Assembly (NCBI GenBank): GCA_963783095.1
Contig: CAWAMR010000006.1
Coordinates: 186,001-250,000, forward strand
Source: CAWAMR01 sp963783095
GTDB taxonomy: Bacteria; Planctomycetota; Planctomycetia; Gemmatales; Gemmataceae
Length of the DNA: 64,000 nt
Direction of reading: 5' to 3'
Shown here: positions 47,120-57,100 of the stretch, piece by piece
How positions within the stretch are numbered: the stretch's first letter is position 1
How the letters are laid out: each line of letters opens with the position of its first letter
Translations under genes and position numbers: made by a program
Notes under the pieces: generated by a model
What the model saw: only the letters and a program-made list of their open reading frames with translations
Database searches by the model: none
Told to the model about the DNA's origin: nothing

Positions 47120-47514
47120 GCACGGCTCAAGCAGATGCGATCAGTTCGGAAACCGAAGATCTCGAAGTGCCGATAACTCCGAACACGCCGCAGAGACTTC
47201 TAAAACTGATGAAGGAATACTCCGAAAAAATGGATGCCATGCGCGCGATCGCGCTACAGATTCATGCTCGTGGAAATACTCGACAGTCACCGAACATCGC
47301 AAAGCTGTCCGGAATTGAACTCGCGGAACTACAATCGCGATTCCACGAAATGGAGCCCATGATTGTTGAGATCATTCAGCGTGCTGCAGGTCAGATCGAG
47401 CACATAAGGCTCGATGACTTAACTCGCCTTGAAATGCGAATACGGTCGACCGAAATAGAACACGCCTACGAAACAACCAAACTGTTAATGAAAGACCTTC
47501 CCACCAAGTTGTGA
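47116..47514 (+). CDS. Helical partner of the GTPase-like protein
   Basis: 132 residues, starting in the ATGA overlap with the upstream gene. No recognised domain. The N-terminal 25 residues are acidic and disordered-looking (SETEDLEVPITPNTPQ). The remainder is predicted helical with coiled-coil character (LLKLMKEYSEKMDAMRAIALQ, LAELQSRFHEMEPMIVEIIQRAAGQIEH, TRLEMRIRSTEIEHAYETTKLLM). Tight coupling and complementary character suggest a GTPase regulator or effector adapter. No further member of the operon follows; the next gene is an unrelated exported enzyme. Confidence 0.55.
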   Translation: MSTAQADAISSETEDLEVPITPNTPQRLLKLMKEYSEKMDAMRAIALQIHARGNTRQSPNIAKLSGIELAELQSRFHEMEPMIVEIIQRAAGQIEHIRLDDLTRLEMRIRSTEIEHAYETTKLLMKDLPTKL

Positions 47515-47542
47515 TTCCGCTATTCCTCCGAGAAACCCCGCC

Positions 47543-50500
47543 ATGTGGTCGAACTATTCCCGCCTCTTAACCACCTTCCTCTTCGTTCTATTCACTGTTG
47601 GTTTATTCCCGCTTCAGGGAGATGCTGCACCCAATGCCAAGTCGGAACCCGCCAAGGAAAAAGAATTCAAGGCACCCCCGATCAGTTTTGAGTGTCGCTG
47701 GGCCGATGGAAAGATCACGATCGACGGCAAAGCCGATGAACCTGCGTGGAAAGATGCCCAGGTCATCGACCATTTTTATCTCCCCTGGCTCGGCAAGAAG
47801 GCTCGCGCTTCCAAAACCTCAACCAAGGCCAAACTGCTTTGGGATCGAGAATATCTTTACTTCTTCGCCGACATGGAAGATTCCGATCTCTATGCCGATG
47901 AGAAAGATCACGACGGCATATTGTGGGATAACGATGTCTTTGAACTGTTCTTCAAACCCGCAGATGACAAAGGGGGCTATTACGAATTCCAGGTCAATGC
48001 CGCCGGCGCAGTTCTCGATATGTTCCTGCCCCGGCGCGGTGCCGGTGGTTTCAAGCGCTTTATCAAGGATGCCGATTTCCACATCGACGCCAAGGTGGTC
48101 TTGCGCGGAACGCTCAACAAATGGAGCGATAAGGATGAAGGCTGGTCGGTCGAGGGCCGGATTCCATGGAAAGATTTCCTGAAAACGGGAGGCAGGCCGG
48201 GAATCGAAGAGAAATGGAAGTTTGCCCTGTGCCGCTACGATTACTCGGTCGATTTCGAGGGGCCGGAACTTTCGACCTGCGCTCCGATGTCCACAAATCC
48301 ATATCCGAATTTCCATTTCTTTGAAGATTATGCCACGCTGAAATTCGTCGGACCACCCAAAGTGTCGCGCAAACCTCACGGCATCGAGAAGCGCATCCCC
48401 GTGAACACGAGCACCGTGATCGGCAGGCCGGAGCCGCCGCCGCCCTACTTCGTGAAGCGTGTCTATCCGAACTTCATTCCGAATTTCCCCATTATTGTCA
48501 GGCATCAGCCAGGCTCGGACCTCTTGCTTTACGTTGCCGAAGAATGGAGCTACGGGAATACTTCAATTCGTCGGCTGCGCGATGTCCCGGATGTCAGCAC
48601 TTCCGAAGAGTTGTTGAAGCCGGATGGGGTTGTCTATGACATCCTGTTTCATCCGAAATTCGCCGAGAACGGTTATTTCTACATCGGCTGGAACGGCCCG
48701 TCGGGCAAAACCGGCAAGCACACCAAGGTTAGTCGTTTCACGATGGACACCAAGCCTCCCTATGCGGTGGACAAGAAATCGGAGAAACTGATCATCGAAT
48801 GGCCCTCGGATGGTCACAATGGCGGCGCGATCTGTTTCGGCAAGGATGGGATGCTTTACATCACTTCCGGCGATGGGACTTCCGATTCCGATACCAATGT
48901 CATGGGCCAGAGGATCGATACCCTTCTTGCCAAGGTACTGCGAATCGATGTGGATCATACGGACGAAGGGAAGACCTATTCGGTGCCCAAGGACAACCCG
49001 TTCATCGCAATGAAGGAGGCTCGCCCGGAGACTTGGGCGTTTGGTTTTCGCAATCCGTGGCGAATTCACTGCGACGCCAAGACGGGCCACATTTGGGTCG
49101 GGAATAACGGACAGGATCTGTGGGAACAAATCTACTTCGTGCAGAAGGGCGACAATTTCGGCTGGAGCGTTTTCGAGGGCAGCCATCCCTTTTACGAAAC
49201 TCGCAAGCTTGGCCCCGCGCCTCACACCCCACCCGCCTTCGAACATCATCATTCCGAGGCGCGATCGATGACGGGTGGACTGGTTTATTACGGAAAGAAA
49301 TATCCCGAACTGGTCGGTGCCTACATTTACGGCGATTATTCAACGGGCCGAATCTGGGCCGGCAAGCACGATGGAAACAAGGTAATCTGGCACAAGGAAA
49401 TCGCCCAGACCAGGCTGCAAATCACCGGTTTCGGAACCGATTCCAAAGGCGAGATTCTGATCTGCGATCATGTGGGCGGTAAGAAAGGCGGGTTTTATAC
49501 CCTGGAGCCAACACCCAAGGAATCAGCGCCCTCGAAGTTCCCGAAGACTTTGAGCGAGAGCGGGCTATTTGAATCGGTCAAGGGTCACGTGATGAAACCG
49601 GGCGTGATCCCTTATTCGGTCAATGCACCCTTCTGGTCGGATGGGGCCTACAAGGAGCGATTTCTGGTGATGCCGGGGGCCGACTCCAAGATCGACTTCA
49701 CGCGCTCGCGAGGCTGGAATTTTCCCGATAAAACGGTGCTGGTGAAGTCATTTGCGCTGGAACTGGAAGAAGGCAACCCCAAAAGCCGAAAGTGGATTGA
49801 GACGCGTTTTTTGACCCGGCAAGACAATGAGTGGTCGGGTTACAGTTATCTATGGAATGCCGAACAAACCGATGCCACCTTGATCGCATCATCGGGAGTG
49901 GACAAGGATTACGCGATCAAAACAAAAACGGGGGCGAAGGTCCAGAAGTGGCACTATCCCAGCCGATCCGAGTGCATGGTCTGTCATAGCCGGGCAGCAA
50001 ACTGGGTGCTGGGACTTTCCGAGTTGCAGATGAACAAGGAGCACAACTACGGAACCTGCACCGACAACCAGTTGCGCACCCTGGAGCATCTCGGCATGTT
50101 GAAGATGAACTACTTTGAGGACACCAAGAGTCTGATGCGCGAAGAGTTGGAGGCCGGCGGCCTGGCGACGACGAAGATTAATGAATCGATGGAGAAACAC
50201 ATTGCGACGCGCGATCAGCGCGAACCGGTGCGGGAATCGGCGCTTTTGAGTTTCGCGCCGAAAAGTACAAGAAACTGGTCAGCCCCTATGACCGAACTGC
50301 CGATCTGAATTTGCGCGCGAAATCGTTCCTGCACACGAATTGTGCCTCCTGTCATGTCGAAGCAGGTGGAGGAAACGCCCAGATGGAGTTGGAATTCGTG
50401 ACCAAGCTCGACAAGATGCGCATCCTCGATGTGAAACCGGTGCACAGCACCTTCAATCTTCCGGATGCAAAGCTGGTCGCACCCGGCCGTCCCGAACACT

Positions 50501-50637
50501 CGATCCTGCTGCGCCGAATGAGCCATCGGGATCAGGGGCACATGCCGCCGCTTTCGACCTTTATCGTCGATCAAGAGGCAGTAGAAATGATGCGCGAATG
50601 GATCAAGAAACTTCCACCGCCCGCGAAAAAGGATTGA
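47543..50637 (+). CDS. Exported CBM9-like/sorbosone-dehydrogenase protein with cytochrome-c-like motifs (apparent frameshift)
   Basis: About 1030 residues. Signal peptide (LLTTFLFVLFTVGLFPLQG), then a CBM9-like domain (ISFECRWADGKITIDGKADEPAWKDA, LLWDREYLYFFADMEDSD, WSVEGRIPWKDF). Next a six-bladed quinoprotein propeller of the glucose/sorbosone dehydrogenase type (YDILFHPKFAENGYFYIGWNG, HNGGAICFGKDGMLYITSGDG, WAFGFRNPWRIHCDAKTGHIWVGNNGQDLWEQI). The C-terminal region has CMVCHSR and CASCHVEAG (CxxCH), so heme attachment is likely. The frame breaks near 50240; the other frame continues RAKSFLHTNCASCHV to 50637. It probably oxidises a sugar-like substrate in the periplasm. PQQ use is inferred. 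Confidence 0.85.
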
Positions 50638-50722
50638 GTATCGTTTTGCCGGATGCGTGAGAAACTTTCAAGCATCTATTCGCAATTTTCAGATGCAGAT
50701 TCTCGAAATTCGGAGGAATGAA

Positions 50723-51292
50723 ATGGCAGGATTCTTAAAGAAGACGTGTCTGGCATTCGCAGCAATCGCAATCGTCTTTTTCTCTCTCCAGGAAAGCCGG
50801 TCCAATCTTGAACCAAAAGCCATTGCCCTCAACGAAGACACGGCAATGTTTCTTGTGGGTCCACTGCCGTTGGGTGATTTAATCGGCGACGAACAGATCA
50901 AGACACTTATTGTAAATACTGGGTTCAGTGTCAAGGATGCGCACTCTAAACTAAATGAATGTGATGTGTATGTTCTCGATAAGCCTATTCGGAAAGCATC
51001 GGGAGAACTGATGTTTTCCAGCCAAAAGGATTTCCCAAAGATCTTCTGTCAAGGTGAACTCGGATTTGAAGTAATCCAACTTGGTGAAAAAGAAAGGCGA
51101 AAGAAATTTGTATATCTGGTAAAGGTACGGAAGATTGCCAGCCGCACAATCAGGGAAAAGGCCGAATCAAGACAAATGTGGCTCAGCATCTCATTCTCAA
51201 CGGCTGACAATTGGTTCAAATTTGACGGTGTGGAATTTGACTACGATCTCAATGGGAAATTCAAATTCATCGTGGAAGATAAAAAGAAGTAG
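50723..51292 (+). CDS. Hypothetical exported protein
   Basis: 189 residues from the ATG at 50723, with GGAGGA at 50712-50717. Signal peptide (KKTCLAFAAIAIVFFSLQESRS), then a mixed alpha/beta domain: FLVGPLPLGDLIGDEQIKTLIVNTG, CDVYVLDKPIRKASGELMF, FKFIVEDKKK. Lys-rich C-terminus. Does not match any family I know. Base composition is lower in GC than the flanking genes by eye, which might point to transfer. Confidence 0.6.
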   Translation: MAGFLKKTCLAFAAIAIVFFSLQESRSNLEPKAIALNEDTAMFLVGPLPLGDLIGDEQIKTLIVNTGFSVKDAHSKLNECDVYVLDKPIRKASGELMFSSQKDFPKIFCQGELGFEVIQLGEKERRKKFVYLVKVRKIASRTIREKAESRQMWLSISFSTADNWFKFDGVEFDYDLNGKFKFIVEDKKK

Positions 51293-51295
51293 CAG

Positions 51296-51781
51296 TTACG
51301 GAAAGGCTTCCATTTTTGAGGATGGCCGCTCGGAGACGATGCTTGGTTCGCCTTGGTCTTGCTCGATTGGGATCGGGGTCTTGCCTTCAGATTGAACTGT
51401 CGGCGGAGTCTGTAAAGATATGGCCCGATTGTCATCATAGACCAATCCCATCGTTCGTTGTGCACAGGCCGGTAAAAAGAACATGGCGAATATGGCGGCA
51501 CCCCACGCGTTTTTCTTTCGCAACCACGTCCAGATTCTCCAACGTACACCACCTTGACAATCAGATGTGAGCACTCTTCCGTCGGTTCGCCGATAGAGAC
51601 GGACACAAAGTTGACCTTCTGTCTTTCGAATCAATTCAACAGCTTCCTTGGTACTCATTTCCGACAAGTTGTAGACGCGCTTATTACACTGCTCGCAGTG
51701 TCGAACCTGTTGATCACCCTTCATTTTGTCCCACGGAGCGTGACAAAGGGCGACGATGCGAATCTCCTCAAGATGATCCAC
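51296..51781 (-). CDS. Cysteine-rich hypothetical with zinc-ribbon-like start and TM
   Basis: 161 residues. The start MDHLEEIRIVALCHAPWDKMKGDQQVRHCEQCNKRVYNLSEM has two Cys pairs with CxxC spacing in HCEQC; the pattern CxxPWxxMxGxxxxRxCxxCxxxVYNLSxM is one I associate with a widespread, uncharacterised family. VRLYRRTDGRVLTSDC follows, then one membrane segment (WGAAIFAMFFLPACA) and a Pro-rich tail. Zinc binding is likely from the Cys pairs. Function unknown. Convergent with the 50723 gene. Confidence 0.7.
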   Translation of the reverse strand: MDHLEEIRIVALCHAPWDKMKGDQQVRHCEQCNKRVYNLSEMSTKEAVELIRKTEGQLCVRLYRRTDGRVLTSDCQGGVRWRIWTWLRKKNAWGAAIFAMFFLPACAQRTMGLVYDDNRAISLQTPPTVQSEGKTPIPIEQDQGEPSIVSERPSSKMEAFP

Positions 51782-51903
51782 GACGGGTAACTAGGCTTTC
51801 ATCTTGTTTCTCTCCATATTTGCAAATTGGGATGTGGGGATCTATCACGAATGAAGTTCAATTGCAACTTCAAATGGAAACGCGCAGCTCTCCATCGTTC
51901 CCC

Positions 51904-51950
51904 ATCGTTTGCCGCTCCGCGGCGAACGTCTTGTCTTGCCGCTCCGCGGC
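51904..51950. repeat. TTTGCCGCTCCGCGGCGAACGTC repeat, copy 2 (single arm)
   Basis: ATCGTTTGCCGCTCCGCGGC plus GAACGTCTTGTCTTGCCGC matches the left arm of 37733-37893 with only T/C differences. The other arm is missing; instead GCGCTGTCACGCGCAAGACG follows. It lies in the spacer before mazE, with no gene. Confidence 0.8.
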
Positions 51951-52049
51951 TTTGCGCTGTCACGCGCAAGACGTGCTGGAGCGGCGTCGCTAAGCCCTGT
52001 TGACTCCAAGTGCTGTTTCATATCCTCATTGTAGATACGGGAGGCTACG

Positions 52050-52292
52050 ATGAAGACACGAGTTCAGAAGTGGGGCAACAGCCTTGCTCTGCGCATCCCC
52101 AAGTCCTTCGCCGAGGAGGCGGGCCTTCGTGCGGACACAGCTATCGAACTGTCCCTTGTGGAAAGCAGATTGGTCGTGCCGCCCATCACGCCGCAGTTGC
52201 TCACGCTTGAAGAGTTGTTGCGCGGTGTCACAGACGAAAATCTTCCTGGCGAGTGGAATACTGGGCCTGCCGTCGGCAAGGAGGTCTGGTGA
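52050..52292 (+). CDS. mazE: MazE/AbrB-type antitoxin
   Basis: 80 residues. N-terminal SpoVT/AbrB-like fold KTRVQKWGNSLALRIPKSFAEEAGL with VQKWGNS as the DNA-binding strand. The C-terminal acidic tail (LLTLEELLRGVTDENLPGEW) would bind MazF. The stop overlaps the mazF GTG by four bases (GTGA), the normal arrangement. The toxin gene itself is decayed, so this antitoxin may be orphaned. Probably autoregulatory through the N-terminal domain. Confidence 0.85.
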   Translation: MKTRVQKWGNSLALRIPKSFAEEAGLRADTAIELSLVESRLVVPPITPQLLTLEELLRGVTDENLPGEWNTGPAVGKEVW

Positions 52293-52455
52293 AGCGGAAA
52301 GGTGCCTACATCCCCGAACGAGGCGACGCCGTTTGGATCCCCCTTCGACCCCCAAGCAGGCCACGAGCAGGCAGGGCGTCGCCCCGCACTGGTTTTGTCG
52401 CCTGCGGCCTACAACGGCCGGGTCGGGTTGTCCCATCACCAGCCAGGCAAAACCT
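52289..52455 (+). pseudogene. mazF: Truncated, frameshifted mazF toxin gene
   Basis: Starts at a GTG overlapping the mazE stop: MKRKGAYIPERGDAVWI is a MazF start (RGDxxxVxF). The sequence then moves to another frame with FDPQAGHEQAGRRPALVLSPAAYNGRVGL and a third with CPITSQAK, all recognisable MazF segments. After CPITSQAK the rest of the toxin, including the C-terminal half of the RNase fold, is missing; the DNA there belongs to the convergent Nudix gene. So the toxin is about half length and not functional, independent of any sequencing errors. Confidence 0.8.
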
Positions 52456-53041
52456 CCAGCACAAACTGGGACCACGTTTCAAATTCATCCTGGTGACGCA
52501 GCAACTGGTCCATCGGTGCAAAACCGGATTCATCGATGGCCGCCTTGCGCGGCCAGACCAGTGCCTCCTCCAACTCCACCAGATGAACGATGCCCAGATG
52601 AACCGATCCCACGGGCGTTCTATCATCGTAGATGAACCCCAGACACGATTCGACATATCGGCTATCGATCTGCACTTCTTCGCGGAGTTCCCGCAACATT
52701 CCGGCCCGATAGGGGTCGAGCGCTTCCGATCCGTCCTCCGGGTTGATATGGCCGCCAATGCCGATCGATCGAAGTGACTGGAGCCGCTGTTCGGTTCCCG
52801 CCGAACCGCGCGTGTAATGGAAAACCTCACCCCGGCAACGCAATATCACATACGGTATGAGCTGCTTGAAGCCCGGATCTGTCTCGACCTCTCCCCGCGG
52901 CCGATACGACAGGTATTCGGGGTCGAGAATGGTGCGCAGGTAACTTTCGGAATAAGGCCGAAACCCGTGAAAAATCCCAGCGGCTTTGAAGCGTGCTTCG
53001 GGAATCACCAGCACCCTTTCCTTCGCTTTGTCTGCATCCAC
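52436..53041 (-). CDS. Nudix hydrolase-family protein
   Basis: 201 residues. The Nudix box GGHINPEDG... RAGMLRELREEVQI is present in the middle (GxxxxxExxxxxxAxREUxEE pattern). VILRCRGEVFHYTRGSAGTE and RSIGIGGHIN lead into it; the C-terminus (PMDQLLRHQDEFETWSQFVLEVLPGW) is helical. The N-terminus (VLVIPEARFKAAGIFHGFRPYS) resembles phosphoesterase-type Nudix proteins. Substrate unknown. Third gene of a compact minus-strand group with 53057 and 53128. Confidence 0.85.
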   Translation of the reverse strand: MDADKAKERVLVIPEARFKAAGIFHGFRPYSESYLRTILDPEYLSYRPRGEVETDPGFKQLIPYVILRCRGEVFHYTRGSAGTEQRLQSLRSIGIGGHINPEDGSEALDPYRAGMLRELREEVQIDSRYVESCLGFIYDDRTPVGSVHLGIVHLVELEEALVWPRKAAIDESGFAPMDQLLRHQDEFETWSQFVLEVLPGW

Positions 53042-53056
53042 GATGACTCCTGCAAT

Positions 53057-53131
53057 TCAATGGAAAAGCAACTTGGCAATGACCGCAAACACCATCATTG
53101 CCGCCAACAACCGTAGTGCAAAACGGATCAT
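53057..53131 (-). CDS. 24-residue membrane peptide ORF
   Basis: MIRFALRLLAAMMVFAVIAK plus LLFH: a single hydrophobic helix with a positive N-terminus. Its ATG overlaps the stop of the upstream gene (ATGA), and it ends 16 bases before the Nudix start, so it fits snugly in the operon. It could equally be a chance ORF of the spacer. Short length prevents any family assignment. Confidence 0.35.
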   Translation of the reverse strand: MIRFALRLLAAMMVFAVIAKLLFH

Positions 53132-53883
53132 ATCCGATGTAGTCTCGCGCGCAGCAGGCGCTCCACGGCACCGGCATCCCCGGATTCGATGGCAGCTTGC
53201 AAGTTGCGCTCGTATCGACTTTCGGGATAGTCGCGCGTTTGATCCTCCGAGAGATACCCTGGAATCCACTTTTCGGGAAGTACCGGCATGACCAGCACAT
53301 CGAAGCCAAGTTCACTGGAGAACGCAAAAGTGCTGGGCCAGGCGTTTCTGCGCACACTGTCGGGCAACAGAGTCCATAGATCGCGTACCAGCTTTGTTTC
53401 CGGGCCGGATCGCTGCAAGAGAATCTTCGCTCCATCGACCAGTGTCTGCGCGCCACCCAGCAATAAGGGACCATCTCCATTCTTCAGGATCGCATCCAAA
53501 ACGCCGATCGTTCGTGGAGCCGGCACTTCGCGGGGCCAGTCCAGTTCGGCAAGCCCGCCCGTTGCTTCCCAAAAAGGTGGAAAGCGACCGGCGATGGCGA
53601 AAGGATCGTGAAGATAGGAATAAAGATTCGCTTCCAGGATCAAGAACCGGAATCGCATTTCACTTACTGCCGCTGGTCGAGCAACTTGCACAATGGCAAC
53701 GTGCGCGCGACCAAAGGGTTGAGCGAACAAGGCTTCGGCAAATTCGACTTCCGGTACTGGTTTTCCAAAACCCGTAATTAAGCGCTGGGCCAGTGGCAAC
53801 CAGTCATCGACAAAGTTCCTGGACTTGGTCCGCAGGTTTGACGAATCAAAAACCGCTTGGGCGATGGTAAGGTTTGGCGTCAT
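53128..53883 (-). CDS. Hypothetical protein
   Basis: 251 residues, no signal peptide or membrane segment. Alpha/beta mix: IAQAVFDSSNLRTKSRNFVDDW, VAIVQVARPAAVSEMRFRFLILEANLYSYL, PLLLGGAQTLVDGAKILLQ, LGFDVLVMPVLPEKWIPGYLSED, and a C-terminal helix YERNLQAAIESGDAGAVERLLRARL that resembles an ankyrin-like or helical repeat. First gene of the group with the 24-residue ORF and the Nudix gene. Unknown family. Confidence 0.65.
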   Translation of the reverse strand: MTPNLTIAQAVFDSSNLRTKSRNFVDDWLPLAQRLITGFGKPVPEVEFAEALFAQPFGRAHVAIVQVARPAAVSEMRFRFLILEANLYSYLHDPFAIAGRFPPFWEATGGLAELDWPREVPAPRTIGVLDAILKNGDGPLLLGGAQTLVDGAKILLQRSGPETKLVRDLWTLLPDSVRRNAWPSTFAFSSELGFDVLVMPVLPEKWIPGYLSEDQTRDYPESRYERNLQAAIESGDAGAVERLLRARLHRI

Positions 53884-53930
53884 TTTTTTCCAAATTCAAA
53901 GTTCCAGGTTCCAGGTTGAAACAACGGTTC

Positions 53931-54070
53931 GATAAAGAGCTAAGACGAGCCGTTCCCTCTCTACCTGTCACTTCTAGCGCTGGGGATAACACGACGCGCA
54001 AGCGAGGTTTTGGCTCTCTCCTCGCTTGCGCGTCGGGTTATCCCGGAAACCCGCGTTTAGCTCTTTAACG
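53931..54070. repeat. 140-bp inverted repeat with two nested stems
   Basis: Outer arms GATAAAGAGCTAA (53932-53944) and TTAGCTCTTTAAC (54057-54069). Inner arms GGATAACACGACGCGCAAGC (53984-54003) and GCTTGCGCGTCGGGTTATCC (54024-54043). Non-coding, between the 53128 group and the tricorn-like gene. Confidence 0.8.
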
Positions 54071-54101
54071 GATCGTTGAGTTGAAAACCATCGACCCTCC
54101 G

Positions 54102-54141
54102 GGTTTTCAACTTGGAACTTGGAACCTGGAACTTGGAACTA
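54102..54141. repeat. GTTCCAAG-type repeat cluster
   Basis: TTTTCAACTTGGAACTTGGA with ACCTGGAACTTGGAAC is the complement of the words at 3848-3882 and 23776-23801; the inverse (GTTCCAGGTTCCAGG) is at 53896-53910. Together they flank the palindrome at 53931-54070, repeating the arrangement at 3848-4208. Confidence 0.75.
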
Positions 54142-57100
54142 CTAGCGCTCGGTTGCTTTCTTCAACTTGGGTCGCGGTTGACGCTTCCATTTCTCGACAT
54201 CAGCCAGCAACACATCGACACCCTTGGCCAATTGGCTATCCTTGCCGCGCGGCAATTCGCCTGGCTCCGGCCAGACCGTGAAATCGGGTTTTGCGCCGTG
54301 CAACTCCATATCTTCGCCGTTTTCGCTCAAGAACCAGCCCCGGAACGGGAGTCGTAAAAAGCCGACGTCCATGATCGGCACACCGCCCGTGCTGATGACC
54401 CCACCCGCTGTGGTGACCCCCACCAGATGACCGCGCTTCAAGGTCTTGATCGCATGGCTGAATATCTCGGCGTTGCTGTAACTGTTCTGGTTGCACAACA
54501 CGACGATCGGTTTGTTCCAACTTGCATAAACGGTCCGGTCGTGCGGATAGCCGGGCCCGCCGCCGCGCGGCACCGTGATCGCATGTTTGGGTTGGGTCAG
54601 CGCGGTCAACAGGTGGTCCGTGGTTGAACCGCCGCCGTTCTCGCGCACGTCGATGATCAAGCCGTCCTTGCCCGCACCGGCGTTATAGAGTTCTTCCTCG
54701 AACTTGAAGAAACTGGGCATGTCCATCGCGCTGATATGCAAGTACCCGAGCGTTCCATTGGACCTTTCCTCGACCGCCTTTTGATTCTGCCGGATCCAGG
54801 CTCGATAGAGCTGAGCTCTCGCAGCTGTTTGGCTCATCGGCCGAATCGTGACTTCACGCTCCTTGCCGGCCTTGTTGTTCACGGTTAAATGAATGTCGCG
54901 GTCCGACAAACCATTCAGCACCACCGTTAAATCGATCGAAGGATCGACATTGGTTCCATCGATCCTCGTGATGATCTCACCTGCTTCCAACCTGGTCTTT
55001 TTGTGATCGGCGGGACTTTCGGGTATGACATCGCGAATTTTTAGCCCAGGCCCGGCATATTCCGGGTCGAAGCGCACACCCAGATGCGCTGTCACCGGAC
55101 GCCACTTGCCGGTTCCCGATGATGGTTCGCCGCCCGGATCAGCTGGTCGGCGCGCCGGCAGGGTTGTGGAACCGGCGAAGAAGCCGAGATGGGAGCCGTT
55201 CAACTCGCCGAGCATCAGTTGGACAATGGTCGCCAGCGTTTCGTTGTCGGCCGACTCCGCCAGAGGCAGATACTTGGCTCGAACCGCTTTCCAGTCCTTG
55301 TTGCCGAGCCGATCATCGTACCAGTTGTCGCGCATCGTGCGCCAACACATATCGAATGCCGCCTGGTTGCGTTTGCCGATGTCGATCGACTGATATGCGG
55401 TGAAGCGATAGCCTCCACTCGCAGCCGGCCCAGCGCCAGAACCACCCGATCGACGGGGGCCGCGAGGCTCCGTAGAAGGGGCCGGGGACACACCCGCTGC
55501 GGGGCTGGGAGTGCTGGAAATGCTTCCGGGAAGCCCACCGGAGAGCCAAACGATTTGATTATTCTTGAGCCATTTGGCGTTGGTTCCGGTTTGACCGGAG
55601 ATTTGTGTTGGAGTCAGGCCGGCCGGGATTTCGACGGTGAAGGTTCCGTTTTGCCCATTCACTCGTGCGGCGAACCCAAGTTTTTTGGAATCGGGCGACC
55701 AGAATAATCCTCTCTCATTGGAATTCTCGATGGTGATGCGCCGAATGCGTTCCTTCATCCCGGCAAAATCGATAATGACTTCCGGCGGGGCCTTCTTTGC
55801 GACCTTCTTCCCGTCCTTGCCACCCTTGACAACTCTCGGCTGCGGTGCGAGTTCGGCAGGCTCCTCGGCATCCTCCGCCGGCATCGGATCGCGTTTCACA
55901 CCCATTGGCGCGCGACCTTTCTGGATCTTCTCGAGTGCCTTCTCAATCGTTCGATCCCTGCTGCCTTTCTCGTCATCCTCGGTGCGAAGAAAGACGAAAA
56001 AAATGTCTGTTTCTTCCTTCTTTTCCCGAGCGCCGATGAAAGCAATCGCCCGGCCATCGGGAGACCAGACGGGGTCATCTTCATTGAATGGGTGGCGTGA
56101 GACATTAAAGGGTGGGCGCGAACCATCGATAGGCTTGATCCAGATATCGCGATTGAAATCGCTGTCGTCGATGGCATAGACAAGCCACTTGCCATCGGGC
56201 GACCAGTCATAAGAGGGAGCATCCCACGACTCGATTACGAGTTTCGGATTTTTGCCATCGGCATCGGCAACCCATAGATTTCCGCCGCGGCGCAGATACG
56301 CAAGTTTGGATCCTTCCGGACTGAATTTCAGCGCTGATTTCGGCTCTCCATCCGTAGTGACTTTCTCCAGGTTGAAACGGTCGTTGAGCCACCACGCTTT
56401 CTTGGGATCGCTTCGAGTCGCTTTCCAGATGTCGGTTGCGCCGGCCACGTCGCTGACGAAGAAAATGGACTTTCCATCGGGGGAAAACAGAGGGGAACGC
56501 TCTTCCTCAGGCGAATGGGTGATGCGCTTGGGTTCACGTAGTTCGGTGTCCATGACCCAGAGATCGCCGCCCGAAACGAATGCGATTTCCAGACCATCAC
56601 TGGTAAAGTCCGCCGCGGAGGCGCTGGTAAGGGTGCGACGTTCGAGGCGCTCAGCGGGTCGATCGTCATCGCGGTAAATCTCAATCCGGGTAGGCTTCTC
56701 CTTGCCTGGTGAGAGACGATACAAATCGGCCAGGTGACGAAACACGATCGCGGAGCCGTCACGGGAAATGCACGGAAATACCACCGCATCATCCGTGAAG
56801 TGGGTGATTTGTCGATCGGCAACCGTCGACCGGCTCGCGATGGTCTTCTCCCACAGATTCAGCGTTCCACCCCGGCTGCTCGCGAAATACAGAGCACTGC
56901 CATGCGGGTGCCACATCGGCCAGCGCGCATCGACCTCTTCTTTGACGAGAGGCGTAAAACCCTTACTCTCCAGGCCGTAGATCCATAGTTGGACAGCCCG
57001 CGAACCCTTGTAACCCTTGCGCCACCAGGGTTCACCCTTCGCGCGTAAAGGCCAGCGACTTGCCATCCGGTGCGAGAGCGCCGCTGTTTCCGTAGTCGTC

